Made by a program: the position numbers and the translations under genes. This document shows, piece after piece, positions 1-6,190 of a stretch of DNA of 7,481 nt. Below the pieces are notes generated by a model. That model did no database searches and was not told the origin of the DNA. It worked only from the letters and a program-made list of their open reading frames with translations. Numbering within the stretch: position 1 is the stretch's first letter; each line of letters starts with the position of its first letter. Source of the DNA: an uncultured Helicobacter sp. (GTDB lineage Bacteria; Campylobacterota; Campylobacteria; Campylobacterales; Helicobacteraceae); NCBI GenBank assembly GCA_944325775.1, contig CALVBL010000036.1, positions 1-7,481 on the forward strand, in the 5' to 3' direction.

Positions 1-614
1 ATAATTTTTTCCTAAAGAGCAAGCATTTTCCTAAATTTACCCTTTGGGATAAATGCTATAAAGCTTCCCTTATCAAGCAAGCTCTGCCTTATTTTAAAGA
101 TGTTCCCACTTCGCTCAATATGGCAGAGGATATGCTCAAGTTTTTTGTGCTCGCTAGTCTTGCTAGGAGCTATGTGAGCGTGGATTCTAGGCTGTATGTG
201 TATTGTCTCAATGCCACTTCTATCACCCAAAATCCAGATGCGCACACGAAAAAAATCTGCGATATGCACCACATTATCAAGGCACTGAAAAATCTAAGTG
301 AGGAGATTCGCGCGCCATACGCACGCGAGATCGCCCACACGATGAGCGATCACCTCCGCGCGCTCATCGTGCTAGAATCCCGCTTTGACAAAGGCTGTGT
401 AAATCTCACGGAGGGGGGGGGCAGCACAGAATCTATCGCGGTGGCAAATGTGGCGCAACTCACCATATTTGCGCGCTTGCATAGATTCTCTAGCATTTTG
501 GAATCGCTGCCTTACCTATGTGCGTATCCTCGTCTATATCCTAAGCGTTGGCAGGCTAAAACTCTAGATTCTAGCCCCACGGAGTGTGCCAACCTCTCTA
601 GGGAGGTTGCCTAA
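1..614 (+). CDS. Glycosyltransferase family 2, C-terminal part (5' end outside window)
   Basis: The frame is open from the first complete codon at base 3, so the gene starts upstream of the window and the ATG at 120 is internal. About 203 residues are visible. The pattern is that of the second half of an EpsJ-type GT2 enzyme: an LWDKCYKASLI segment (residues about 15-25), then NMAEDMLKFF, which matches the acidic (G/A)ED region thought to hold the catalytic base, then a LYVYCLNATSIT segment like the usual 'LY-Y--n--Si' stretch. The sugar-donor-binding N-terminus with its DXD motif is not in the window. A run of nine G at 413-421 encodes part of TEGGGSTES and is currently in frame. The stop overlaps the next start by one base (TAATG). 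The enzyme probably adds a sugar to a surface glycan at the inner face of the membrane. Donor and acceptor cannot be read from the sequence. The family call is fairly secure and the specific role is inference. Confidence 0.8.
   Translation, partial: NFFLKSKHFPKFTLWDKCYKASLIKQALPYFKDVPTSLNMAEDMLKFFVLASLARSYVSVDSRLYVYCLNATSITQNPDAHTKKICDMHHIIKALKNLSEEIRAPYAREIAHTMSDHLRALIVLESRFDKGCVNLTEGGGSTESIAVANVAQLTIFARLHRFSSILESLPYLCAYPRLYPKRWQAKTLDSSPTECANLSREVA
413..421 (+). repeat. Poly-G tract, G9, in the first glycosyltransferase gene (candidate phase-variation tract)
   Basis: Nine consecutive G follow GA at 411-412. The codons read GAG GGG GGG GGC, giving EGGG, and the frame then stays open to 612-614. 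With one G fewer the ribosome would enter a frame that ends at TAG 565-567; with one G more it would end at TAG 482-484. Runs of eight or more G in glycosyltransferase genes of Helicobacter and Campylobacter are well-known slipped-strand switches. That this one varies is inferred from its length and setting. Confidence 0.8.
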
Positions 615-616
615 TG
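601..616 (+). promoter_or_regulatory. Ribosome binding site and TAATG stop/start overlap between GT genes 1 and 2
   Basis: GGGAGG at 601-606 lies seven bases before the ATG at 614. The stop of the first gene (TAA 612-614) shares its last A with this ATG. The arrangement predicts translational coupling: loss of frame at the upstream poly-G tract would stop ribosomes before this point and could lower expression of the second gene too. Nearly the same string, ending GCCTAATGC, recurs at the next junction. Confidence 0.7.
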
Positions 617-1534
617 CACGCTCCCAAAGTCAGTATCATCACCGCCACACTTAATGCCGCCCACACCCTGCCTAGCACGCTAGATTCTATCCTTGCTCAA
701 GATTATGCCCATATCGAACATATCATCATCGATGGTAAAAGCAGTGATAACACGCTTAGCCTTATAGAATCTTACCGCCCCAAATACGCGCTTAAAGGCT
801 ATGAGTTTAAGGTATCAAGCCAAAAAGATAGCGGTATTTATGACACGATGAATAAGGGCTTAGCATTAGCAAGTGGTGCTATTATTGGCTTTTTAAATGC
901 TGATGATTTTTTCGCTCATAGCAAGGTTATAAGCCTCATAGCGTGGGGCTTTAGTAAGCCCACTGATGATGTGCAAATCGTGTATGCTGATATTGTGTTT
1001 GTAGACAAGAATCTCTCCACCATTCGCACCCTAAATGCCAAGCCTTATTATAAAAACGCCTTTTACTTTGGCTTCCACCCGCCACACCCGAGCTTTTATG
1101 CCAAAAGGGAGATTTACCAAACCTATGGCGGCTTTAACCTTAAGTATAAAATCGCAAGCGATTATGAGCTTATGCTACGATTTTTAGAAAAATATCATCT
1201 CAAAAGTCTCTATATCCAAGAATGCTTTGTAAAAATGCGTGCTGGTGGCGTCTCAAATACTAATCTTAAAAATATTATTCGAGCTAATGTCGAATGCGTT
1301 CAGAGCTTTAGGGATAATGCCCTTTGTGCTTTTCCGATATTTATCGCCCTAAAGCCTTTAAGCAAAATATTTAAAATACATTACATACAAGTGATAAAAA
1401 ATCTACTAGGGGGGGCAGATGAAAACTTAATTGAGATAATACGCTATCTCTGTCTTACTGCTACAAACTCCACAAATTATCCCAATATATCACATCTAGA
1501 TTCTACTCACCAGCCACATTTGGGAGTAGCCTAA
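614..1534 (+). CDS. Glycosyltransferase family 2 (GT-A fold)
   Basis: This is a complete 306-residue GT2 enzyme. The N-terminal GT-A domain opens with the typical VSIITATLNAAHTLPSTLDSI (residues 6-26), followed by HIIIDGKSSDNT (37-48). DSGIYDTMNKGLALASG at 72-88 and GFLNADD at 92-98 give the DXD-like metal and nucleotide-sugar site (D97/D98). HPPHPSFYAKREIY and GGFNLKYKIASDYEL follow in the acceptor-side half, as in WcaE-like and similar O-chain or capsule transferases. The start has a good GGGAGG site and overlaps the previous stop. A G7 run at 1409-1415 encodes G266-G267, and the roughly 40 residues after it are low in recognisable signal, so the tract may only change the C-terminal tail. 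The gene sits between two other glycosyltransferases and probably acts in the same surface-glycan pathway. The sugar specificity is unknown. Confidence 0.9.
   Translation: MHAPKVSIITATLNAAHTLPSTLDSILAQDYAHIEHIIIDGKSSDNTLSLIESYRPKYALKGYEFKVSSQKDSGIYDTMNKGLALASGAIIGFLNADDFFAHSKVISLIAWGFSKPTDDVQIVYADIVFVDKNLSTIRTLNAKPYYKNAFYFGFHPPHPSFYAKREIYQTYGGFNLKYKIASDYELMLRFLEKYHLKSLYIQECFVKMRAGGVSNTNLKNIIRANVECVQSFRDNALCAFPIFIALKPLSKIFKIHYIQVIKNLLGGADENLIEIIRYLCLTATNSTNYPNISHLDSTHQPHLGVA
1409..1415 (+). repeat. Poly-G tract, G7, in the second glycosyltransferase gene
   Basis: Seven consecutive G are read CTA GGG GGG GCA (L-G-G-A). Loss of one G gives a frame that ends after five more residues (Q-M-K-T, stop TAA); gain of one gives GGG GGC AGA TGA and ends at once. 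The enzyme would then lose only its last 40 or so residues, after the GT-A core. G7 is at the low end of lengths that switch often, so activity as a contingency locus is less certain than for the two G9 runs. Confidence 0.55.
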
Positions 1535-1536
1535 TG
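1522..1536 (+). promoter_or_regulatory. Ribosome binding site and TAATG overlap between GT genes 2 and 3
   Basis: GGGAG at 1522-1526 lies seven bases before the ATG at 1534, which overlaps the stop TAA 1532-1534. The junction repeats the layout and much of the sequence of the one at 601-616 (GGGAG, then GCCTAATGC), and both upstream proteins therefore end in Val-Ala. This supports the ATG at 1534 as the start of the fused GT4 gene, rather than the in-frame ATG at 1561, which has no comparable site. Confidence 0.65.
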
Positions 1537-3342
1537 CCTACTTCTATATTATTTAAGCCAATGCCCACATTTATCCTTCTTGGCAAAAGCGATTGCGCTA
1601 ACAGGGCTGCTATCTCGCACACACAAATTGAGCAATGGCAAGCACAAAATCTCATCACTTACGCAGGAGAATCTAGCGATGTGCGCGGCTTTATACAATC
1701 CTGCTCTTGCGTGGTGCTACCTAGCTATTACAAAGAGGGCGTGCCGCGCGTATTGCTCGAAGCGATGAGTATGGGCAAACCCATCATCACAACCAATGTT
1801 AGTGGGTGTAAAGAGTGCGTAAAACCACCATTTACCAAAAATGGTGAAATCCTCATCGGACAAAATGGAATTCTCATACCACCAAGAGATTCACACGCAC
1901 TTATGCGCGCTATGGAGGTTTTGCGATCTTTTCCACGCGCTCGTATCATACAAATGGGTGAAGCGGGCAGGCGATATGCCATAGAGCGATTTAGCATAGA
2001 GCGCGTGATCGCCTCATATCATACTGCCATTACTTCCTGCAAGGACGCCTTTACCATTTCACGTTCTGCCATTTCTTCTACACTCCACCACTCTGCCCCA
2101 CCCCACACGCCCAAAGACAGCCGCCTAGCCTTTGTGTCCAATACCGCGTTTGCGATGCTCTGCTTCCGACGTAATGTCTTAGAATCTCTGCGCGATGAGG
2201 GCTATGAGATCCACATCATCGCACCGCTAGATTCTCATGCGCAAACCTTGCGTGAATGTGGGTTTTACACACACCATATAGAGATAGATTCTAAAGGGCT
2301 AAATCCGCTCAAAGACTTCCGCACCGCTCTACATTTGCGCAAGATCCTAAAGTCCCTCAAGCCTGCTATGGTGTTTAACTATACAATCAAGCCCGCGATC
2401 TATGGCTCTCTGGTGGCAAATGCTCTGCATATCCCAAATATCGCGGTTATCACAGGGCTTGGCTATGTGTTTATCGATGGTGGGCGCAAGCGCGCGATGT
2501 TGCGTGTCCTCGTGTGTGCGATGTATAAAATCGCGCTAAAAACCACCAAGCAAGTGTGGTTTCTCAACTCCGATGACAAGGCGCAGTTTTTAGAATTTCA
2601 TCTCATCACACCCGCACAAGCCTTTTTGCTCGATAGTGAGGGTGTGGATACGCGCTACTTTAGCCCGCAATATCAAGCAAATCAGACGTGCGAGATTCAT
2701 AAGAGTGCCACCTCGCTAGATTCTAAAAAATCTAAAACCACAAGCGGCATAGCAGAATCTAACCAAGCCCAAGATGCGGATTTTAGATTCTTGCTCATCG
2801 CGCGAATGCTCTGGGATAAGGGTGTGGGAGAGTTTGTAGAGGCTGCTAGAATCTTGCTAGATTCTCATAAGGGGGGGGGATATAGACTAAAGTTTTATCT
2901 CTTAGGATCCTGTGATGTCAGCAATAGATCAGCGATACCCCATTCCCAGATTGAGCTATGGGAAAAAGAGGGTATTATATGCTATCTGGGTTTTCATTCT
3001 GATGTGCGCTCCTTTATAGAATCTAGCTCCTGTGTAGTGCTACCTAGCTATCGAGAAGGTGTGCCAATAAGCCTTTTGGAAGCGATGAGCATGGGTAAGC
3101 CTATCATCACAACAGATACAAATGGATGCAGGGAGGTAGTCCGAGATGGTATTAATGGTTTTGTGTGCCAAGTAAAAAATGTAAGTTCTCTTGCCAAGGC
3201 TATGTATAGATTTACAGAACTTAGCAAAGCAGAACGATTGCGTATGGGAGAAAATGCAAGAGAATTTGTAACACAACGCTATGATATACAAAGAATCATT
3301 CAAACTTACAAAGATACCATCAACCATACTTTAAAACCTTAA
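1534..3342 (+). CDS. Chimeric GT4 glycosyltransferase: truncated GT4 C-domain fused to a complete GT4 enzyme
   Basis: The 602-residue product is about 1.5 times the usual GT4 length of 360-400. Residues about 13-167 are only the C-terminal (nucleotide-sugar-binding) Rossmann half of a GT4 enzyme, with the E-x7-E motif at E68/E76 and LLEAMSMGKPIITT at 74-87. A poorly conserved linker (about 168-195) leads to a whole GT4 enzyme. Its acceptor domain starts at LAFVSNTAFAM (198-208) and includes NYTIKPAIYGSLVA (282-295) and ITGLGYVFI (306-314). Its donor domain starts at LLIARMLWDKGVGEF (420-434) and has E508/E516 as the E-x7-E pair. The two C-domains are about two thirds identical by eye over roughly 83 residues, so they are paralogous. 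The second module has no ATG of its own near its start, which implies a true fusion. The complete module resembles PglA/CapM-type GT4 transferases that add a sugar to a lipid-linked glycan. A G9 tract interrupts the donor domain of the full module at K446-G449. The family is certain; substrate and activity of the fusion are unknown. Confidence 0.88.
   Translation: MPTSILFKPMPTFILLGKSDCANRAAISHTQIEQWQAQNLITYAGESSDVRGFIQSCSCVVLPSYYKEGVPRVLLEAMSMGKPIITTNVSGCKECVKPPFTKNGEILIGQNGILIPPRDSHALMRAMEVLRSFPRARIIQMGEAGRRYAIERFSIERVIASYHTAITSCKDAFTISRSAISSTLHHSAPPHTPKDSRLAFVSNTAFAMLCFRRNVLESLRDEGYEIHIIAPLDSHAQTLRECGFYTHHIEIDSKGLNPLKDFRTALHLRKILKSLKPAMVFNYTIKPAIYGSLVANALHIPNIAVITGLGYVFIDGGRKRAMLRVLVCAMYKIALKTTKQVWFLNSDDKAQFLEFHLITPAQAFLLDSEGVDTRYFSPQYQANQTCEIHKSATSLDSKKSKTTSGIAESNQAQDADFRFLLIARMLWDKGVGEFVEAARILLDSHKGGGYRLKFYLLGSCDVSNRSAIPHSQIELWEKEGIICYLGFHSDVRSFIESSSCVVLPSYREGVPISLLEAMSMGKPIITTDTNGCREVVRDGINGFVCQVKNVSSLAKAMYRFTELSKAERLRMGENAREFVTQRYDIQRIIQTYKDTINHTLKP
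1570..2034 (+). repeat. Copy A of a duplicated GT4 C-terminal domain (partial)
   Basis: This stretch encodes residues about 13-167 and is homologous to 2893-3324. It begins at FILLG, the strand that in copy B comes just after the poly-G tract. It also has a segment of about eight extra residues (near KPPFTKNGEI, 97-106) that copy B lacks. DNA identity is high in places: 1711-1728 and 3034-3051 differ at one base in 18. Copy A keeps the E-x7-E residues but has no acceptor domain in front of it, so it is best read as the remnant of a second, deleted GT4 gene. Confidence 0.8.
2871..2879 (+). repeat. Poly-G tract, G9, in the fused GT4 gene (candidate phase-variation tract)
   Basis: Nine consecutive G are read AAG GGG GGG GGA TAT (K-G-G-G-Y) and are in frame as written. 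One G fewer gives GGG GAT ATA GAC TAA and one more gives GGG ATA TAG, so both other frames end within about 15 bases. Any slippage not a multiple of three therefore removes the last 150 or so residues, including the E-x7-E motif of the complete module. This is a clean ON/OFF layout. That it varies in cells is inference from tract length and gene type. Confidence 0.82.
2893..3324 (+). repeat. Copy B of the duplicated GT4 C-terminal domain
   Basis: This stretch encodes residues 454-597 of the fused protein and pairs with copy A about 1.32 kb upstream. Shared blocks include SSCVVLPSY-like strands, EGVP, LLEAMSMGKPIITT and the GC-E-V loop. The direct repeat is close enough in sequence to allow recombination between copies, which would delete about 1.3 kb and leave only a half enzyme. 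Confidence 0.8.
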
Positions 3343-3430
3343 AAATACACGGGACAAGAAACAAATAAATCACTATCACAATAGAGTTTTGGCTTCATCA
3401 CGGCGATGGCTTATCTATGCCAGAGTTATA

Positions 3431-4201
3431 TTAAATCATAGAATCTAAAAAGCGTTCATCACAAAAGCTATTAGCGTGCAGGTGCGTGAAGGCGTTTTTG
3501 AGAGATTTGAAAAAATCGGGGTTTTTGGATTCTAATTGCGCGAGAAATTCCTTAGTGTTCGCACGCGCAAAGGGACGCTTATCATCATCAAGCCAATTTA
3601 TGGGACAATTGCAATCAGGTGCGATATAAATGCCATTATGCGCGATAAAATCAATGATCTGGCGCTCACGCACAAATATAAGCGGTCGTATCACGCCCAA
3701 GCCATTTTGTGCCTTGTAGCGCGGAGGCATCGAGCGCAGCGCACCATTATAAGTGAGATTCATAAAAAAGCTCTCGGCAGCATCATCGAGGTGATGGGCT
3801 AGTGCGAGCTTATTAAATCCACCCTCTAGTGCCTTAGTATAGAGCGCGCCCCTACGCATACGCGAGCAAAAGCTGCAATACACACTCCCCTCACGCTTGT
3901 GCTCTTCTAGGATCTTATAAATGTCGGTGCGATAGAGCTCATAGGGGATACCCAGTCTCTCGCAGTATTCGAAAATATACTCATACTCGCCGCCGCGCCC
4001 ATAATCCACCGTGAGTGCTTTAAACTCAAATTTAAAAGGCGCATGCGCACGCATATGTGCTAGGATCGTGGCAAGCAATATAGAATCTTTGCCACCGCTT
4101 AAACCCAAAAGTACCTTATCGCCCTCTTGGATAAGATTGTATTGGGCATTAGTTTTACCGACAATGGAGAGGATTTTTTTGCTAATAGTGGGTGTAGTCA
4201 T
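3431..4201 (-). CDS. ttcA: TtcA-family tRNA 2-thiocytidine synthetase
   Basis: The 256-residue product is an ATP pyrophosphatase of the TtcA/TilS superfamily. Enzymes of the TtcA group activate C32 of certain tRNAs with ATP and exchange its oxygen for sulfur, using an iron-sulfur cluster in the cytoplasm. The PP-loop SGGKDS is at residues 35-40. VYCSFCSRMRRGAL supplies the paired cysteines C109 and C112, LALAHHLDDAAESFFMN (132-148) is the typical following block, and PDCNCP offers C197/C199 as the third cluster ligand. I place the start at the ATG 4201 because AAAGG sits six to seven bases before it. A further 21 in-frame codons reach a TTG at 4264, but that start has no ribosome site and the extra residues look unlike the family. 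The gene faces the glycosyltransferase operon tail to tail and is divergent from peb4. The family is secure; that cytidine 32 is the target here rests on homology. Confidence 0.88.
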   Translation of the reverse strand: MTTPTISKKILSIVGKTNAQYNLIQEGDKVLLGLSGGKDSILLATILAHMRAHAPFKFEFKALTVDYGRGGEYEYIFEYCERLGIPYELYRTDIYKILEEHKREGSVYCSFCSRMRRGALYTKALEGGFNKLALAHHLDDAAESFFMNLTYNGALRSMPPRYKAQNGLGVIRPLIFVRERQIIDFIAHNGIYIAPDCNCPINWLDDDKRPFARANTKEFLAQLESKNPDFFKSLKNAFTHLHANSFCDERFLDSMI

Positions 4202-4230
4202 CACAAGCCTTTGGTTAGAGATTTGGGAAG

Positions 4231-4286
4231 TGGAAGTGTAGCAGGTTATAGCTATGTAATGCAAGATTCTATAAAGAGCACTTCCA
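4231..4286. repeat. Widely spaced inverted repeat in the leader of ttcA
   Basis: TGGAAGTG at 4231-4238 and CACTTCCA at 4279-4286 are perfect 8-base inverted arms separated by 40 bases, between ttcA and peb4. They could pair in the 5' leader RNA of ttcA or form half-sites for a protein, but nothing else in the sequence supports either. It may be chance in AT-rich DNA. Confidence 0.3.
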
Positions 4287-4312
4287 CAAATCCACTTTAT
4301 GACTCATAAACC

Positions 4313-4345
4313 TTAAGTATTTAATTAGTCTTTAAGCGTTACAAT
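4313..4345 (+). promoter_or_regulatory. Candidate sigma-70 promoter for the peb4-fba-efp block
   Basis: TACAAT at 4340-4345 fits a Helicobacter -10 element (TAnAAT-like) and lies in an AT-rich stretch. TTAAGT at 4313-4318 could be a weak -35 element, although the 21-base gap is long; Helicobacter promoters often lack a clear -35. A start near 4352 would leave a leader of about 47 bases. The downstream ribosome site is GGAG at 4388-4391, seven bases before the ATG of peb4. The call rests on position and a hexamer match only. Confidence 0.4.
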
Positions 4346-4398
4346 ACCGCCTCGATCTTTGTTGTGAGACAAGACATTTTACCATTTGGAGTTAGACT

Positions 4399-5229
4399 AT
4401 GAAAAGAGTTATTGTTAGTTTGGCATTGGCTAGTGTGCTCGGCATAGCGGCACTTGAAGCGAAAACCTACGCGACAGTCAATGGAAGCCCCATCACAGAA
4501 AAAGACCTAGAGCCACTCACACAAGCAAATCCCAATGTGGATTTTGACAAGCTACCAGAGCAAGAGCGCGAGATGATCCTCAATGAAATCATCAACCAAA
4601 AACTAGCCCTAGACGCTGCAAAAGCACAAAAGCTCGATACAACCAAAGAATACACAAGCGCACTAGAGGCGTTCAAAAAAGAACTGCTCCTAAGAGCGTG
4701 GCAGCAGCAGCAAATGCAAAATGTGCAAATGCCAAACCCAAGCGAAGACCAACTCAAACAAATCTATGAGCAAAACAAGGACAACTTCATCGATCAAAGT
4801 GGCAAGGCTAGGCATATCCTTGTAGCTAGTGAAGATGAAGCTAAAGCAATCATTTCAGAGCTTAACAAAGTCAAGGGTAGTGTCGAGCCGAAGTTTATCG
4901 ATCTAGCTAACCAAAAAACCATCGATCCAGCTAGCAAACAACAGCAAAATGGCGGGGATTTGGGGAATTTTCATCGTGCAGCGATGATGCCGGAGTTTTC
5001 TAAAGCCGCTTTTGATCTCAAGCCCGGGACATACACCAAAACCCCTGTTAGGACGCAGTTTGGCTATCATGTGATCTATCTAGAGAACAAAACCGAGCCA
5101 AAAACCATAGGTTATGAGCAAGCTAAGCAAATGATCGTGCAAAATATGCAAATGCAAGCGATGCGACAGGCGATGGGAGAGAAGATTCAAGAATTGCGCC
5201 AAAAAGCCAAGATCCAAATCAACAAATAG
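4399..5229 (+). CDS. peb4: Periplasmic PpiC-type (parvulin) peptidyl-prolyl isomerase, PEB4/Cbf2 family
   Basis: The 276-residue protein starts with a signal peptide: KR at 2-3, a hydrophobic core to about 18, and a likely cut after LEA near residue 21. A SurA-like N-terminal chaperone segment follows (TYATVNGSPITEKDLEPL, then LNEIINQKLALDAAK at 61-75). The parvulin domain spans about 136-232: ARHILVASEDEA, NGGDLGNFHRAAMMPEFSKAAF (184-205), then FGYHVIYLENK (221-231). A charged, Gln/Met-rich C-terminal helix returns to the chaperone lobe, as in SurA and PEB4. The family helps outer-membrane proteins fold in the periplasm and was first known as a cell-binding factor or major antigen (C. jejuni PEB4, H. 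pylori HP0175). It is followed at 13 bases by fba, the order seen in both C. jejuni and H. pylori. The gene contains no copies of the AGAATCT word that is common elsewhere in the window. Confidence 0.93.
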   Translation: MKRVIVSLALASVLGIAALEAKTYATVNGSPITEKDLEPLTQANPNVDFDKLPEQEREMILNEIINQKLALDAAKAQKLDTTKEYTSALEAFKKELLLRAWQQQQMQNVQMPNPSEDQLKQIYEQNKDNFIDQSGKARHILVASEDEAKAIISELNKVKGSVEPKFIDLANQKTIDPASKQQQNGGDLGNFHRAAMMPEFSKAAFDLKPGTYTKTPVRTQFGYHVIYLENKTEPKTIGYEQAKQMIVQNMQMQAMRQAMGEKIQELRQKAKIQINK

Positions 5230-5242
5230 ACAAGGAGTGAGT

Positions 5243-6166
5243 ATGCTAGTAAGCGGAAATGATATTTTGCTCAAAGCCCACAAGGAGGGCTATGGCGTAG
5301 GGGCATTTAATTTTGTAAATTTCGAAATGCTCAATGCGATTTTTAACGCGGCTAATGAGGCAAACTCACCCATCATCGTGCAGGCGAGCGAGGGAGCTAT
5401 CAAGTATATGGGGATTGATATGGCAGTGGGGCTTGTCAAGATCTTAAGCGCACGCTATCCTCATATACCCGTCGCGCTCAATCTCGATCATGGCACAAGC
5501 TTTGAATCTTGCAAGAGAGCTATTGATGCGGGATTTACCTCTGTGATGATCGATGCGTCACATCATTGCTTCGAAGAAAATGTCCAAATGACCAAAGAAG
5601 TGGTAACCTACGCACACAGCAAGGGTGTGAGCGTGGAGGCAGAACTAGGCAGGCTGATGGGGATAGAGGATAATATCTCTGTGAGTGAGCAAGATGCAGT
5701 GCTTGTCAATCCTGATGAGGCAGAAGAGTTCGTCAAGCAGACACAGGTGGATTATCTAGCACCCGCTATTGGCACAAGCCACGGAGCTTTTAAATTCAAA
5801 GGTGAGCCGAAACTGGATTTTGCGCGATTGCAAGAGGTCAAGCGCAGGACAAATGTCCCACTCGTGCTGCATGGAGCAAGCGCGATACCAGAATATGTGC
5901 GCCAGAGTTTTCTAAGCACTGGCGGGGATCTCAAAGGCAGCAAGGGCGTGCCCTTTGAATTTTTACAAGAAGCAGTAAAAGGCGGAATCAACAAAGTCAA
6001 TATCGATACGGATCTGCGCATAGCCTTTATGGCGGAGGTGCGCAAAGTGGCTAATGCCGATCCGACGCAATTTGATTTGCGCAAGTTTTTCGCACCGGGT
6101 ATGAAAGCGATGCAAAAAGTGATAGTAGAGCGTATGCAGATCCTAGGCTCTGCACAAAAAATTTAA
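5243..6166 (+). CDS. fba: Class II fructose-1,6-bisphosphate aldolase
   Basis: The 307-residue zinc aldolase cleaves fructose 1,6-bisphosphate to DHAP and glyceraldehyde 3-phosphate, or runs in reverse for gluconeogenesis, in the cytoplasm. Counting from the ATG at 5243, the active-site residues fall where they do in the H. pylori enzyme: D82 (catalytic) and H83 in LDHGT, E134 in VEAELGRLMG, H180 in IGTSHGAFKFKGEPK, H210 in LVLHGASAIP, and N253/D255 in KVNIDTDLR for the substrate phosphate region. AAGGAG at 5232-5237 lies five bases before this ATG. The in-frame GTG at 5237 overlaps that site and cannot be the start. Length and near-complete similarity to the H. pylori family make this secure. 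The gene is probably co-transcribed with peb4 and efp (gaps of 13 and 24 bases). Confidence 0.97.
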   Translation: MLVSGNDILLKAHKEGYGVGAFNFVNFEMLNAIFNAANEANSPIIVQASEGAIKYMGIDMAVGLVKILSARYPHIPVALNLDHGTSFESCKRAIDAGFTSVMIDASHHCFEENVQMTKEVVTYAHSKGVSVEAELGRLMGIEDNISVSEQDAVLVNPDEAEEFVKQTQVDYLAPAIGTSHGAFKFKGEPKLDFARLQEVKRRTNVPLVLHGASAIPEYVRQSFLSTGGDLKGSKGVPFEFLQEAVKGGINKVNIDTDLRIAFMAEVRKVANADPTQFDLRKFFAPGMKAMQKVIVERMQILGSAQKI

Positions 6167-6190
6167 ATTAGATTCTATAAGGAGCTACAA

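Noticed and set aside
120..614. ATG at 120 as the start of the first gene
   Set aside because: The frame is open to the window edge and the upstream codons continue the GT2 pattern (LWDKCYK segment), so the gene is partial.
3343..3430. Terminator between the glycosyltransferase operon and ttcA
   Set aside because: Only a 4-base pairing (CATC/GATG near 3393-3407) with no T run; too weak to call. No gene is visible in this gap either.
4202..4264. N-terminal extension of the TtcA-like gene to a TTG at 4264
   Set aside because: No ribosome site precedes the TTG, and the 21 extra residues do not look like the family; the ATG at 4201 has AAAGG in place.
5237..5242. GTG start of fba two codons upstream
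   Set aside because: The GTG lies on top of the AAGGAG ribosome site, and the ATG at 5243 gives the family's 307-residue length and numbering.
5752..6084. Minus-strand open frame of 110 codons opposite fba
   Set aside because: It lies wholly inside the certain aldolase gene and has no recognisable domain; a shadow frame. The same holds for other opposite-strand frames over GT4, peb4 and efp.
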